Source: JAKPKF01 sp964536135
GTDB lineage: Bacteria; Patescibacteriota; Dojkabacteria; SC72
Direction: 5' to 3'
Assembly: GCA_964536135.1 (NCBI GenBank)
Contig: CAZHVM010000006.1
Coordinates: 1 to 51,194, forward strand
DNA length: 51,194 nucleotides
Translations under genes and position numbers: made by a program
Notes under the pieces: generated by a model
What the model was told of the DNA's origin: nothing
Seen by the model: the letters and a program-made list of their open reading frames with translations, nothing else
Database searches by the model: none
Shown here: in pieces, positions 24,542-31,953 of the stretch
How positions within the stretch are numbered: position 1 is the first letter of the stretch
Layout: each line of letters begins with the position of its first letter

Positions 24542-25177
24542 ATGACTTCAGTTTTTAATATCACAACATCAGAAAACACAAAGGTTGCTAATTTCTATAA
24601 TCAAGCAATTAAAGAACTTAATAAATTTTATGGAATAAAATGGTCTGGAAGTATTCCTAAAATTTATCTTGTTCCAGATAGAAAGACATTTGATAATTTA
24701 AAGGGTTACAAAACAGAGAATTGGGTAGTAGGTAGTACTTTAAATTCAAGAGATATTTTCTATGTCCTTGCACCTGAGACGTATGAAATTGAAAGTAATC
24801 ATAAATATTCGGACGATGAATACTTTAGATTAATTAAACATGAACTAAGTCATCTTTTTCAAAAGCAATTGTTTGATAGTTACAAACCCATTTGGTTAAC
24901 CGAAGGGCTTGCAGTGTATACCTCTGGGCAATTAATAGTGAAAAGGAAACCAGAGAAATTTATTAACTTTCTAGATTTCTTTTCAGATGGTGGTTCTGGG
25001 GTATATGCCGAATCTGGATTTGCAGTTGAGATACTAATTAAGAAATTTGGAAAGAAGAGATTTCTTGAAGTATTGAAAGGAATAAAGACTCCTGTTACAA
25101 AGAAAGATTTTAAGAAATATTTTGAAGAAGAATTAAGTATCGAATTAAATTACAACTGGTTTAACAAAAATTTATGA
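24542..25177 (+). CDS. Peptidase MA-like (gluzincin) domain protein
   Basis: 211 aa without a signal peptide. The HExxH zinc motif is in RLIKHELSHLFQ (~residues 97-108), and the third ligand is probably the glutamate in WLTEGLAVYTSG ~20 residues later, the spacing of gluzincins in the peptidase MA family. The N-terminal half (IYLVPDRKTFDNL) also fits that family. It ends with ATGA overlapping trmD, so translation is coupled. Substrate unknown; an unprocessed cytosolic role seems likely from the lack of an export signal. Confidence 0.7.
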   Translation: MTSVFNITTSENTKVANFYNQAIKELNKFYGIKWSGSIPKIYLVPDRKTFDNLKGYKTENWVVGSTLNSRDIFYVLAPETYEIESNHKYSDDEYFRLIKHELSHLFQKQLFDSYKPIWLTEGLAVYTSGQLIVKRKPEKFINFLDFFSDGGSGVYAESGFAVEILIKKFGKKRFLEVLKGIKTPVTKKDFKKYFEEELSIELNYNWFNKNL

Positions 25178-25845
25178 AATTCGACATACTAACAATATTC
25201 CCAGAATCAGTAAAAGAATATATTAATACAAGCATACTTAAAATTGCCCAAGAAAAAGGCTTGGTTGAAATCAATGTACACAATCTTCGTGACTGGGCAA
25301 AAGACAAACACCACACAACTGACGACACTCCTTTTGGAGGGGGACCAGGCATGGTAATGAAAGTAGAACCAGTATTCGAAGCAATTAAAGATTTAAAGAA
25401 AGAAGGAAGTATAGTTGCAATCACTACCCCAAGAGGAAAAAAGTTAAAACAGAGTAAGTTAGTAGAATTTTCGAAGAATAGTAACTTACATATAATTATC
25501 CTCTGTGGAAGATATGAAGGCTTTGACCAAAGAATCCATGATAATCTTGTAGATTATGAATTCTCAATAGGTGACTATGTCCTTTCTGGTGGAGAACTTC
25601 CTGCACTTGTACTTGTAGACGGTATAACCAGACTAATACCAGGTGTACTTGGAAATGAAGAATCTCTAATAGAAGAGTCCTTTAATGATGGGAATTTGGA
25701 TTTTTCTCAATATACAAAACCTGCACAATTTAATGGTTGGGATGTTCCAGAAGTTTTGCTTTCTGGAGATCATAAAAAAATATCTGATTGGAGAAAGAGT
25801 CAAAGTGAAGAATTAACAAAAGAAAAGAGACCTGACTTGAAGTAG
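25174..25845 (+). CDS. trmD: tRNA (guanine-N1-)-methyltransferase
   Basis: 223 aa. Trefoil-knot SPOUT enzyme with FDILTIFPES, DDTPFGGGPGMVMK, LCGRYEGFDQR and IGDYVLSGGELPALVL, the SAM-binding knot. It methylates G37 in tRNAs with G36, such as the tRNA-Pro(GGG) encoded in this window, and prevents +1 frameshifts. Usually near rimM and rplS; neither is here. Overlaps the preceding gene by four bases. Confidence 0.96.
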   Translation: MKFDILTIFPESVKEYINTSILKIAQEKGLVEINVHNLRDWAKDKHHTTDDTPFGGGPGMVMKVEPVFEAIKDLKKEGSIVAITTPRGKKLKQSKLVEFSKNSNLHIIILCGRYEGFDQRIHDNLVDYEFSIGDYVLSGGELPALVLVDGITRLIPGVLGNEESLIEESFNDGNLDFSQYTKPAQFNGWDVPEVLLSGDHKKISDWRKSQSEELTKEKRPDLK

Positions 25846-25894
25846 TATCTGTTAAATATATATACTGGATATATAACTTCAAAAATATATTCCA

Positions 25895-26671
25895 ATGGAA
25901 GAAAAAACTATTGTAAAGGAAACTAAAAAAGTTTCTAAAGGTGGGGCTGGTGTTCTAAGCCTGTTTCTTTTTTTGATAGTTCTTGGTTTGGCATTTGTAA
26001 TTTTTGGTTACAATACCAAATGGACTTACAAAGGTTTCAACTTTAATGACATATTTGCTCCTGCAGTTGTAGAGGAGACCAAAGAAGAAGAAACGAGTGG
26101 AGTAAAAAATGCAGGATGGGGGTTATTTACCCTTTCGCAATACAATTTCAGTGTTGAAGTGCCAGATTACAAACTTAAGCAGAAATTTGATGGACAAGAT
26201 GTATATTCTTACTGGAATGTAAGCCATGCTACAGAATATTACGAACAGTCTTTGTACTATGATAAAACATTGTATGAAGATACTGTTGAAATAACTTTTG
26301 ATCCGGAAAATTTACCAGATTCAGTGGCTTGTGGTCAGGGATGTGTGAACGAACATTATATAAGTATAGATATTTACAGAAATGAAGGTGGAAAAGACCT
26401 AGCAACTATTCAAAAAGTCATAGAGACAAATCTAGGTAAAGCCTTTGATTTTGGTGGGGAGATGGGTGCAACATATGATGGAGAACTTGTTACGAAGTGG
26501 GATAAACAGGTCTGGAATTTTTCAATGGAGTTCATTGGAGGCTCGAGTGATGGTTATATCGTAGTTACCGATGACTTTGTTTATTACATAGGATATTATC
26601 TCTCAGATTCACCTGCTGCATCTAAGGATATCTCCGAGAAAGTGCTTGACAGTATTACGTTTTCTGAATAA
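25895..26671 (+). CDS. Membrane-anchored extracytoplasmic protein of unknown function
   Basis: 258 aa. A lysine-rich cytoplasmic start, one hydrophobic helix (~20-42), an acidic linker (EETKEEETSG) and a ~190-residue outside domain containing paired cysteines CGQGC near the middle. The domain has alternating strands and a terminal helix (ISEKVLDSITF) like PsbP/lipoprotein-type folds, but I cannot assign a family. It is a single-gene unit. Confidence 0.65.
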   Translation: MEEKTIVKETKKVSKGGAGVLSLFLFLIVLGLAFVIFGYNTKWTYKGFNFNDIFAPAVVEETKEEETSGVKNAGWGLFTLSQYNFSVEVPDYKLKQKFDGQDVYSYWNVSHATEYYEQSLYYDKTLYEDTVEITFDPENLPDSVACGQGCVNEHYISIDIYRNEGGKDLATIQKVIETNLGKAFDFGGEMGATYDGELVTKWDKQVWNFSMEFIGGSSDGYIVVTDDFVYYIGYYLSDSPAASKDISEKVLDSITFSE

Positions 26672-26748
26672 ATAGATATTATTGATTAGTATATACAAAT
26701 AACATATACTATATTCCGTTAGTTAGATAATTTCTAACCAATATACTA

Positions 26749-27213
26749 ATGAAAGAGAAAGTATTGTTAACAAAAGAGAAGAAAGAGAATCTTGAGAAAG
26801 AGCTTAAGCACTTAGAGGGAAAGAAGACAGAGGAGGTAATGGAAAGCCTAGAACAAGCTAGAAGAGAGGATGTAAGCGAAGATACTGAGAGTCTTAGTTT
26901 GGTTTTGCAGATTAAAGCTGAGCTTGAAAGAAAGGTCGCAGATATTAAAGAGCTACTTAGTAATTCTAAGATAATTAAGAAACAGGCTTGTGATCCAACA
27001 AAGATTGATATAGGGTCTGAGATTAAAGTGGATTTCAGAGGCAAGAAGACTACGATGAAGATTGTATCTTCTATAGAGGCAGATCCTTCGAAAAACTATA
27101 TCTCAAATGAATCACCATTGGGAAAAGCATTAATGAAGGCTAAATTAGGGGATACTGTTAAACTAAAAGTTGATAGCAATACAATTGAGTATAAAGTTCT
27201 CGAGATTTGTTAA
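26749..27213 (+). CDS. GreA/GreB-like transcription factor, copy 2
   Basis: 154 aa. Coiled coil followed by an FKBP-like domain with IGSEIKVDFRGKKTTMKIV and SPLGKALMKAKLGDTVKL, the GreA C-terminal pattern. The tip reads REDVSEDTESLSL instead of GDLSENxEY, keeping acidic residues but altering their setting. It may be a cleavage factor or a Gre-like polymerase secondary-channel regulator. Just upstream lie two short inverted repeats (GTTAGA/TCTAAC at 26722-26738). Overlaps the convergent glyQS stop by four bases. Confidence 0.85.
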   Translation: MKEKVLLTKEKKENLEKELKHLEGKKTEEVMESLEQARREDVSEDTESLSLVLQIKAELERKVADIKELLSNSKIIKKQACDPTKIDIGSEIKVDFRGKKTTMKIVSSIEADPSKNYISNESPLGKALMKAKLGDTVKLKVDSNTIEYKVLEIC

Positions 27214-28499
27214 TTAAGAACCTCATCTAAATCTTCAATCTTAACTCTCTTTTGTTCCATTGTATCTCGATCTCTTACTGTTACGGTATTGTTTTCTAAG
27301 GTTTCGTAATCTACAGTTATACAGAATGGTGTCCCTATCTCATCCTGGTATCTATATCTCTTCCCAATATTTCCTCTAGCATCCCAAATGACTTTGTTAT
27401 TATCTGAAAGATATTCAAATATTCCTCTAGCTTTTTCTACTATCTCTGGTTTATTTGATACCAATGGGAATACAGCAGCCTTGTATGCAGCTATATCCTT
27501 GTGTATCTTTAGTACAGTTCGTATCTCTCCATTCGGAAGAGTTTCTTCTTCGTATGCATCAAAAAGGAGGAATAAGAATGTTCTATCCACTCCTCCTGAA
27601 GTCTCAACAATATTCGGAAGGTATCTCTCGCCAGTATTAGGATCAACATATGAGAGATCTTTACCTGAGAATTTGCTGTGCTGTGTTAAATCATAATCTC
27701 CTCTCCAATGTATACCTTCGTTCTCTGCCCATCCCCATGGGGCAAGATATTCCACATCGTATGCATCTTTTGCATAGAAGACGAGTTTTTCTTTAGGATG
27801 TTGTGTTAATCTCAGATTCTCCTGCTTTCTGTAAAGCTCTTTGTAGAATTTCATTCTTTCCTCTATCCAGTATTCAAACCATTTCCCCATATCACTTGGA
27901 TGTACAAAGAATTGTAAATCCCACTGTTCAAATTCCCTTGTTCTAAATGTAAATTTATTTGGGGTTACTTCATTTCTAAATGCTTTACCAATCTGTGCAA
28001 TACCGAAAGGAATTTGTTGCCTTGTACTATCTACAACATTTTTGAAATCTAGATATATTGTTTGGCATGCTTCTCCTCTGAGATATGTTTTCATTTTGGA
28101 ATCCTCTAATACTCCAACCTGTGTTTCAAAAAGAAGATTGTATGACCTTGGCTCTGTGAATTCGGTATTACCACAATTGGAACATTTCTCTGTAATATCT
28201 TCAGGTCTAAACCTTTGATGGCACTTTTTACACTCTACAACCTCATCTCCGAAATTTTCTGTATGTCCAGATGCTTCCCATACCTTTGGATGTGTTATTA
28301 TTGCACCATCTATTCCTACGACATTCTCTCTTCTATCTACGATATTCTTCCACCAATATCTTTTAAGGTTATTCTTCATTTCTACACCTACGGGACCATA
28401 GTCAAAGAACCCTCCGATACCACCGTATATCTCAGAATTTGGGTATATTATTCCTCTCCTTTTGCACAATGCGGTTACTTTTTGTAGCAAATCTTCCAT
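27210..28499 (-). CDS. glyQS: Glycyl-tRNA synthetase, alpha2 (single-chain) type
   Basis: 429 aa, a compact member of the dimeric class II GlyRS group. N-terminus LLQKVTALCKRRGIIYPNSE with GGFFDYGPVGVEMKNNLKRYW; a zinc-type insertion CKKC...CSNC; motif 2 FRNEVTPNKFTFRTREFEQ; motif 3 with ETSGGVDRTFLFLLFDAY; and the C-terminal anticodon-binding domain (AAVFPLVSNKPEIVEKARG, then IWDARGNIGKRYRYQDEIGT). It charges tRNA-Gly. This type is distinct from the alpha2beta2 glyQ/glyS enzyme. Confidence 0.95.
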   Translation of the reverse strand: MEDLLQKVTALCKRRGIIYPNSEIYGGIGGFFDYGPVGVEMKNNLKRYWWKNIVDRRENVVGIDGAIITHPKVWEASGHTENFGDEVVECKKCHQRFRPEDITEKCSNCGNTEFTEPRSYNLLFETQVGVLEDSKMKTYLRGEACQTIYLDFKNVVDSTRQQIPFGIAQIGKAFRNEVTPNKFTFRTREFEQWDLQFFVHPSDMGKWFEYWIEERMKFYKELYRKQENLRLTQHPKEKLVFYAKDAYDVEYLAPWGWAENEGIHWRGDYDLTQHSKFSGKDLSYVDPNTGERYLPNIVETSGGVDRTFLFLLFDAYEEETLPNGEIRTVLKIHKDIAAYKAAVFPLVSNKPEIVEKARGIFEYLSDNNKVIWDARGNIGKRYRYQDEIGTPFCITVDYETLENNTVTVRDRDTMEQKRVKIEDLDEVLN

Positions 28500-28583
28500 A
28501 AAACAACTGATGAAGTTAATAATATTGAATTATATATTAAATCCGTTGAGATGAAAATTATGGGAACTTAATCTTTGCATTAT

Positions 28584-28612
28584 TTGACATAGTGAAAGTT
28601 GCACAATAATAT
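28584..28612 (+). promoter_or_regulatory. Promoter of the L,D-transpeptidase gene
   Basis: A consensus TTGACA, 17-nt spacer and TAATAT. Start near 28619 leaves about five bases before the ATG at 28624, which is why that start is preferred over an in-frame TTG lying inside the -10. Confidence 0.7.
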
Positions 28613-28623
28613 TGAAAGATAAT

Positions 28624-29505
28624 ATGAAAAAAGAAAAACTGCTAATTTCTTTGTTAATCCTTCTGAGTATTACTTTTATCTCTGGCATAATTTTTCTTCT
28701 CGACCAACAAAAAGAGAAATCACCAGATGTGAATTCTGAGATACAGGTACTTGCTGAACAGAGTTATGTACCAACTCCAGTGAAAGAATACTACGATATG
28801 AAGATCTGTTGTGAAAGTATATGTCTTAACATTCCCAAAGAAGATATAAAGAATTTCTTTGAGGAAGATAACCTGAGGGAAGAGACCGTTATGGTATATT
28901 TCCTAGAAAAAGTACTCCCATTTTTCGAAGATAGTTCTGGGAAAAAAATAGAGGTAAAAAATAAAAACGGATCTTTTCTTACATGGAATCTTGATAAAAG
29001 AGCAGATTTTTCTAGAGTATATATGAAGTTACTTTACGAATTAGAAAAAGAAATGGCTCCAGAGACAATTACTTTAAAGATTCAAGATTTACCTGGGACA
29101 GACGGTAAATACTCTAGGAAATATATAGAAATAGATAATTCTAAGCAAAAGCTTTACTATTGGGAGAATGGAAAAGTGGAGAAAATAATAAAACTCTCTG
29201 GACCTAAATATGGTTTCCAAGTATATGGAGTATTCCCAATAATAGATAAAGGATTAGCCCCTATAGCCCCTTCCGGCAATTACATGCCCTACTGGATGGC
29301 ATTTTACTACTCTCCAAAACAAGATTCTTGGTATGGTCTTCATGCATTAATATGGCACTATGATAAGAACGGAAAGAAGATTTATGAATCGTTAGATAAT
29401 ATAGGTAAAAGAAAAAGTGCTGGCTGTATTAGGATGTTAGTTGAGGATGCTAAATATCTTTATTCTAAAATGGATAGAGGAGACAAGGTACTAATACACG
29501 AATAA
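28624..29505 (+). CDS. L,D-transpeptidase (YkuD) with N-terminal anchor
   Basis: 293 aa. A hydrophobic anchor/signal (~6-27), a ~130-residue domain of unknown type, and a C-terminal YkuD catalytic domain: KYIEIDNSKQKLYYWENGK, then the catalytic histidine in GLHALIWHYD and the nucleophile in RKSAGCIRM. These enzymes make 3-3 peptide cross-links in peptidoglycan or attach proteins to it. It acts outside the membrane and shows that the organism handles a murein wall. Confidence 0.9.
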   Translation: MKKEKLLISLLILLSITFISGIIFLLDQQKEKSPDVNSEIQVLAEQSYVPTPVKEYYDMKICCESICLNIPKEDIKNFFEEDNLREETVMVYFLEKVLPFFEDSSGKKIEVKNKNGSFLTWNLDKRADFSRVYMKLLYELEKEMAPETITLKIQDLPGTDGKYSRKYIEIDNSKQKLYYWENGKVEKIIKLSGPKYGFQVYGVFPIIDKGLAPIAPSGNYMPYWMAFYYSPKQDSWYGLHALIWHYDKNGKKIYESLDNIGKRKSAGCIRMLVEDAKYLYSKMDRGDKVLIHE

Positions 29506-29510
29506 TTCTA

Positions 29511-29519
29511 TGCTATAAT
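29511..29519 (+). promoter_or_regulatory. Extended -10 element of lysS
   Basis: TGCTATAAT, an extended -10; predicted start near 29526, ~30 nt before the ATG. Confidence 0.45.
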
Positions 29520-29556
29520 ATCCCCATATATTACATAACTTTTTACATATTGCTCA

Positions 29557-31092
29557 ATGGAAGACCAGCAAAAAAGTGATCTACTAGGTCAAAGAGAGGT
29601 AAGATTAGAAAAACTTGAACAATTGAAAAAGTTGGGAATCAATCCATACCCAGCAAAATCTTTCAAACAGTATTCCAATGGTGAGATAAAGAACAAATTC
29701 GAGGAATTTGAAGGAAAAGAGGTAATACTTGCAGGTCGAATTACAGGATGGAGAGAGCATGGTAAATTACTCTTTGGGAATATTCAGGATCAATCTGAAA
29801 CAATCCAGTTAATGATTAGAGAATCCGACTTACAGGAAGATTTAACAAAAGGATATCTTGGTTGGGATAAATTAACACTTTTGGATTTAGCAGACTTTGT
29901 AGAGGTATATGGAACAATTGGAAAAACAAAAACTGGAGAAATATCTATCATGGTAAAGAATATTCGTTTACTTTCGAAAGCATTGAGACCAGTCCCAAGA
30001 GAATTAAAAAACAAAGATCAGCAATTTAGAAGAAGATATTTAGATTTGGTTATACATCCTGACAAAGTAAAACTTTTCGAAAGAAAAGCTAAATTTTGGC
30101 AAGTACAAAGAGAGTTCCTAAAAAGTAAAGGCTTCTTGGAAGTAGAAGTACCTATTCTAGAGGCTGTAACAGGTGGCGCAGATGCGAAACCTTTCATTAC
30201 TCATCATAATGCTCTTGACCAAGATTTCTTTCTTAGAATATCCACAGAGCTCTATCAGAAGAGGTTGCTCGGTGGTGGTTTCGAAAAGACATATACCTTT
30301 GGTCCAAATTTTAGAAATGAAGGTATGGATGATGAACATCTACAAGAATTCTATGATATTGAATGGTATTGGGCGTATGCAAATTACAAAGACAATATGG
30401 CTTTGGTAAGAGAACTTTTCTTGGAAATAGCGAACAAGGTATATGGTAAGACAGAATTCACAACAAGAGGACATACATTTAATCTTGCTGATGAATGGAA
30501 GGAGATAGATTACACACAAATCATAAAAGATAGATTCGATATAGATATCTTCAATGATTCAGATGAGAAGATATTAGAAGTAGTAAAAAAGAACAATATT
30601 GAACTAACGGGAGATATTAACAGAAACAGATTAATAGATAACCTGTGGAAAATTATACGGGCCACTATCTCTGGTCCTGCTTTTCTAGTTAACCAACCTA
30701 AGTTTGTTTCTCCTCTTGCTAAAGCACATGAAGAGAATGAAGCTCTAACAGAGAGATTCCAAGTGATAATTGCAGGTAGTGAATTAGGGAACGGATACTC
30801 TGAGATTAATGATCCAAGAGATCAGTTAGATAGATTCCTAGAGCAGCAGTCTTTAAGAGAGGGCGGGGATGAGGAGGCTCAAATGTTAGATATAGATTTC
30901 GTAGAAATGTTGGAGTACGGTATGCCTCCTGCAAGTGGCTATGGTCAAAGTGAAAGAATATTTTGGTTCTTAGAGAATTTAACAGCTAGAGAAGGTACAC
31001 TGTTTCCACAAATGAGGAATGAAATAGAAACTACAACCAGAGAGATATATGACGGAAAGGTAAAATTCCCGAAGATTGTTAAGAAAGAATAA
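29557..31092 (+). CDS. lysS: Lysyl-tRNA synthetase, class II
   Basis: 511 aa, full length. N-terminal OB-fold anticodon-binding domain (VILAGRITGWREHGKLLFGN), motif 1 region (QVQREFLKSKGFLEVEVPIL), motif 2 (FGPNFRNEGMD with LQEFYDIEWY), the GSELGNGYSEINDP segment and motif 3 with SERIFWFLENL. The usual GLGIDRL of motif 3 is replaced by GYGQSERIF, keeping the arginine. It charges tRNA-Lys with ATP. The structured intergenic region follows its stop. Confidence 0.95.
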   Translation: MEDQQKSDLLGQREVRLEKLEQLKKLGINPYPAKSFKQYSNGEIKNKFEEFEGKEVILAGRITGWREHGKLLFGNIQDQSETIQLMIRESDLQEDLTKGYLGWDKLTLLDLADFVEVYGTIGKTKTGEISIMVKNIRLLSKALRPVPRELKNKDQQFRRRYLDLVIHPDKVKLFERKAKFWQVQREFLKSKGFLEVEVPILEAVTGGADAKPFITHHNALDQDFFLRISTELYQKRLLGGGFEKTYTFGPNFRNEGMDDEHLQEFYDIEWYWAYANYKDNMALVRELFLEIANKVYGKTEFTTRGHTFNLADEWKEIDYTQIIKDRFDIDIFNDSDEKILEVVKKNNIELTGDINRNRLIDNLWKIIRATISGPAFLVNQPKFVSPLAKAHEENEALTERFQVIIAGSELGNGYSEINDPRDQLDRFLEQQSLREGGDEEAQMLDIDFVEMLEYGMPPASGYGQSERIFWFLENLTAREGTLFPQMRNEIETTTREIYDGKVKFPKIVKKE

Positions 31093-31104
31093 TAGAAATT
31101 TGTT

Positions 31105-31169
31105 ACCAACCCTCAGATTATGCCATTCAAAAAACGAATGAGTACGCACAAAGTGCACTGAGGGTTGGT
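31105..31169. other. Three-way-junction inverted repeat after lysS
   Basis: A perfect 12-bp outer stem (ACCAACCCTCAG / CTGAGGGTTGGT) encloses two smaller hairpins, CATTC/GAATG (31124-31140) and GCAC/GTGC (31146-31156). No T-tract follows on either strand, so a simple terminator is unlikely. It adjoins the next folded element with no gap. Confidence 0.6.
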
Positions 31170-31244
31170 TTGGGACTTGGCTTCATACAAAGTTGAAGAT
31201 AATGACAATACCCGTCATCGTCTTACTTTGTACACCTTACCCAA
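31170..31244. other. Long hairpin adjoining the 3' side of tRNA-Gln
   Basis: Nested pairing: TTGGG/CCCAA at the base, TACAAAGT/ACTTTGTA (8 bp), AAGA/TCTT, a 2x2 internal loop, then ATGAC/GTCAT with a 7-nt loop. On the minus strand it starts two bases after the tRNA discriminator base, so it would lie in the 3' trailer of the tRNA-Gln precursor. Confidence 0.6.
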
Positions 31245-31246
31245 GA

Positions 31247-31319
31247 TGGACATGGTAGGATTCGAACCCACAACCTGAATATCCAAAATATTCCGTTCAT
31301 CCAATTGAACTTCATGTCC
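31247..31319 (-). tRNA. tRNA-Gln (anticodon TTG), CCA not encoded
   Basis: A 73-nt cloverleaf: acceptor GGACATG/CATGTCC, D arm GTTC..GAAC, anticodon stem GAATA/TATTC with loop TTTTGGA, T arm GTGGG-TTCGAAT-CCTAC, discriminator A. The following bases are TCT, so CCA must be added. It is the only minus-strand tRNA here and sits between folded elements. Confidence 0.96.
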
Positions 31320-31320
31320 T

Positions 31321-31361
31321 CACATACAGACAGAGTTAGTTTTCACAGTACTGTGTATGTG
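31321..31361. other. Hairpin region 5' of tRNA-Gln with two alternative pairings
   Basis: CACATACA/TGTATGTG (8 bp) competes with the 12-bp palindrome CACAGTACTGTG inside it (31344-31355). On the minus strand it would be the 5' leader of the tRNA. Confidence 0.5.
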
Positions 31362-31365
31362 TGTT

Positions 31366-31482
31366 AATAACAAGGAGTGAGTACCTAGAACCTAAGGTCA
31401 GGAGTTGTGCATGGCGTCACAATTACCTTAGTTTTTTTATTTCTCCTAGTACTCACATGTGCGAGGATACACCCTTGTTATT
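31366..31482 (-). ncRNA. Rod-like folded element, candidate structured RNA upstream of tRNA-Gln
   Basis: Four nested stems: AATAACAAGG/CCTTGTTATT (10 bp), GTGAGTAC-c-TAG/CTAGTACTCAC (11 bp, one bulge), CTAAGGT/ACCTTAG (7 bp) and GTTGTG/CACAAT, with an 8-nt terminal loop and asymmetric internal loops. A good minus-strand promoter lies ~23 bp upstream. It does not carry the SRP or tmRNA signatures. On the plus strand its inner stem is followed by seven T residues, i.e. it could also stop plus-strand transcription from lysS. Confidence 0.4.
31392..31438 (+). terminator. Possible plus-strand terminator inside the rod element
   Basis: CTAAGGT/ACCTTAG stem with an inner GTTGTG/CACAAT stem, followed directly by G and seven T residues. 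It could end read-through from lysS. Confidence 0.45.
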
Positions 31483-31511
31483 CCAATAATCTATTTAAAA
31501 GAACGGTTCAG

Positions 31512-31541
31512 ATTATATTACATCTATATCCTATAGGTCAA
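31512..31541 (-). promoter_or_regulatory. Minus-strand promoter toward the rod element and tRNA-Gln
   Basis: TTGACC, 18-nt spacer, TATAAT on the minus strand; start near 31505. It would produce a ~185-nt leader before tRNA-Gln, covering the rod element and the hairpin. Confidence 0.6.
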
Positions 31542-31563
31542 TATAAAATAACTGGAATATTTC

Positions 31564-31572
31564 TGCTATCAT
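31564..31572 (+). promoter_or_regulatory. Extended -10 element of the 124-aa gene
   Basis: TGCTATCAT ends 6 nt before the ATG, another leaderless-type arrangement. Confidence 0.5.
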
Positions 31573-31578
31573 ATTCTT

Positions 31579-31953
31579 ATGGACTCCATAAAAGATATCC
31601 TCAATCAACTAAAAAAAGATAATGAACAGGAGGTAGATGAGAAACAACCATCCCTTATAGATACTCAACAATTAGCAACCAATCCCAATAAACTATTCGG
31701 TAACAAACACAAATATGTATCAAAAGAATACCAAGTATATGGTCTACGATTAGCAGGAAAGCTTGGAGATAAAGAGCGTGCTACTATGTACATTAAATGG
31801 GCAAAAGAGAAACCAAGAGCTATACTAGAGATTGCGTACAGTTTCGCGATAGACTATCCAAATGCTAAAGACAGAAGTCGAATATTTATGTGGAAAGTAA
31901 AAGAACTAGAAAATGAAAGAAAAGAAGGAAAAATTCAAGAAGATACTAAATAG
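31579..31953 (+). CDS. Small hydrophilic protein of unknown function, first gene of the ABC-2 unit
   Basis: 124 aa, charged, no signal or membrane segment. The N-terminal ~50 residues look disordered (many Q, D, K), followed by a helical core with YQVYGLRLAGKLGDKERATM and FAIDYPNAKDRSRIFMWKV. I do not recognise the family. Its 3' end overlaps the first permease gene by 41 nt in another frame, which ties it to the permease pair, but it is not the missing ATPase (no Walker motifs). Confidence 0.65.
   Translation: MDSIKDILNQLKKDNEQEVDEKQPSLIDTQQLATNPNKLFGNKHKYVSKEYQVYGLRLAGKLGDKERATMYIKWAKEKPRAILEIAYSFAIDYPNAKDRSRIFMWKVKELENERKEGKIQEDTK

Noticed and set aside
26695..26738. Short inverted repeats before greA copy 2 as a riboswitch or operator
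   Set aside because: Only 6-8 bp, A/T-rich and without a matching element elsewhere; not enough to call a regulatory site.
28612..28623. TTG start for the L,D-transpeptidase
   Set aside because: It lies inside the -10 hexamer of a consensus promoter; the ATG at 28624 is better placed.
31366..31482. SRP RNA or tmRNA
   Set aside because: No GGAA tetraloop with AGCAG partner for SRP, and no tRNA-Ala-like half or tag reading frame for tmRNA on either strand.
31407..31622. Open frame of 71 codons across the rod element, starting MHGVTITLV
   Set aside because: It runs through the strongly self-complementary region and into the 124-aa gene in another frame; composition is unlike the neighbouring proteins.
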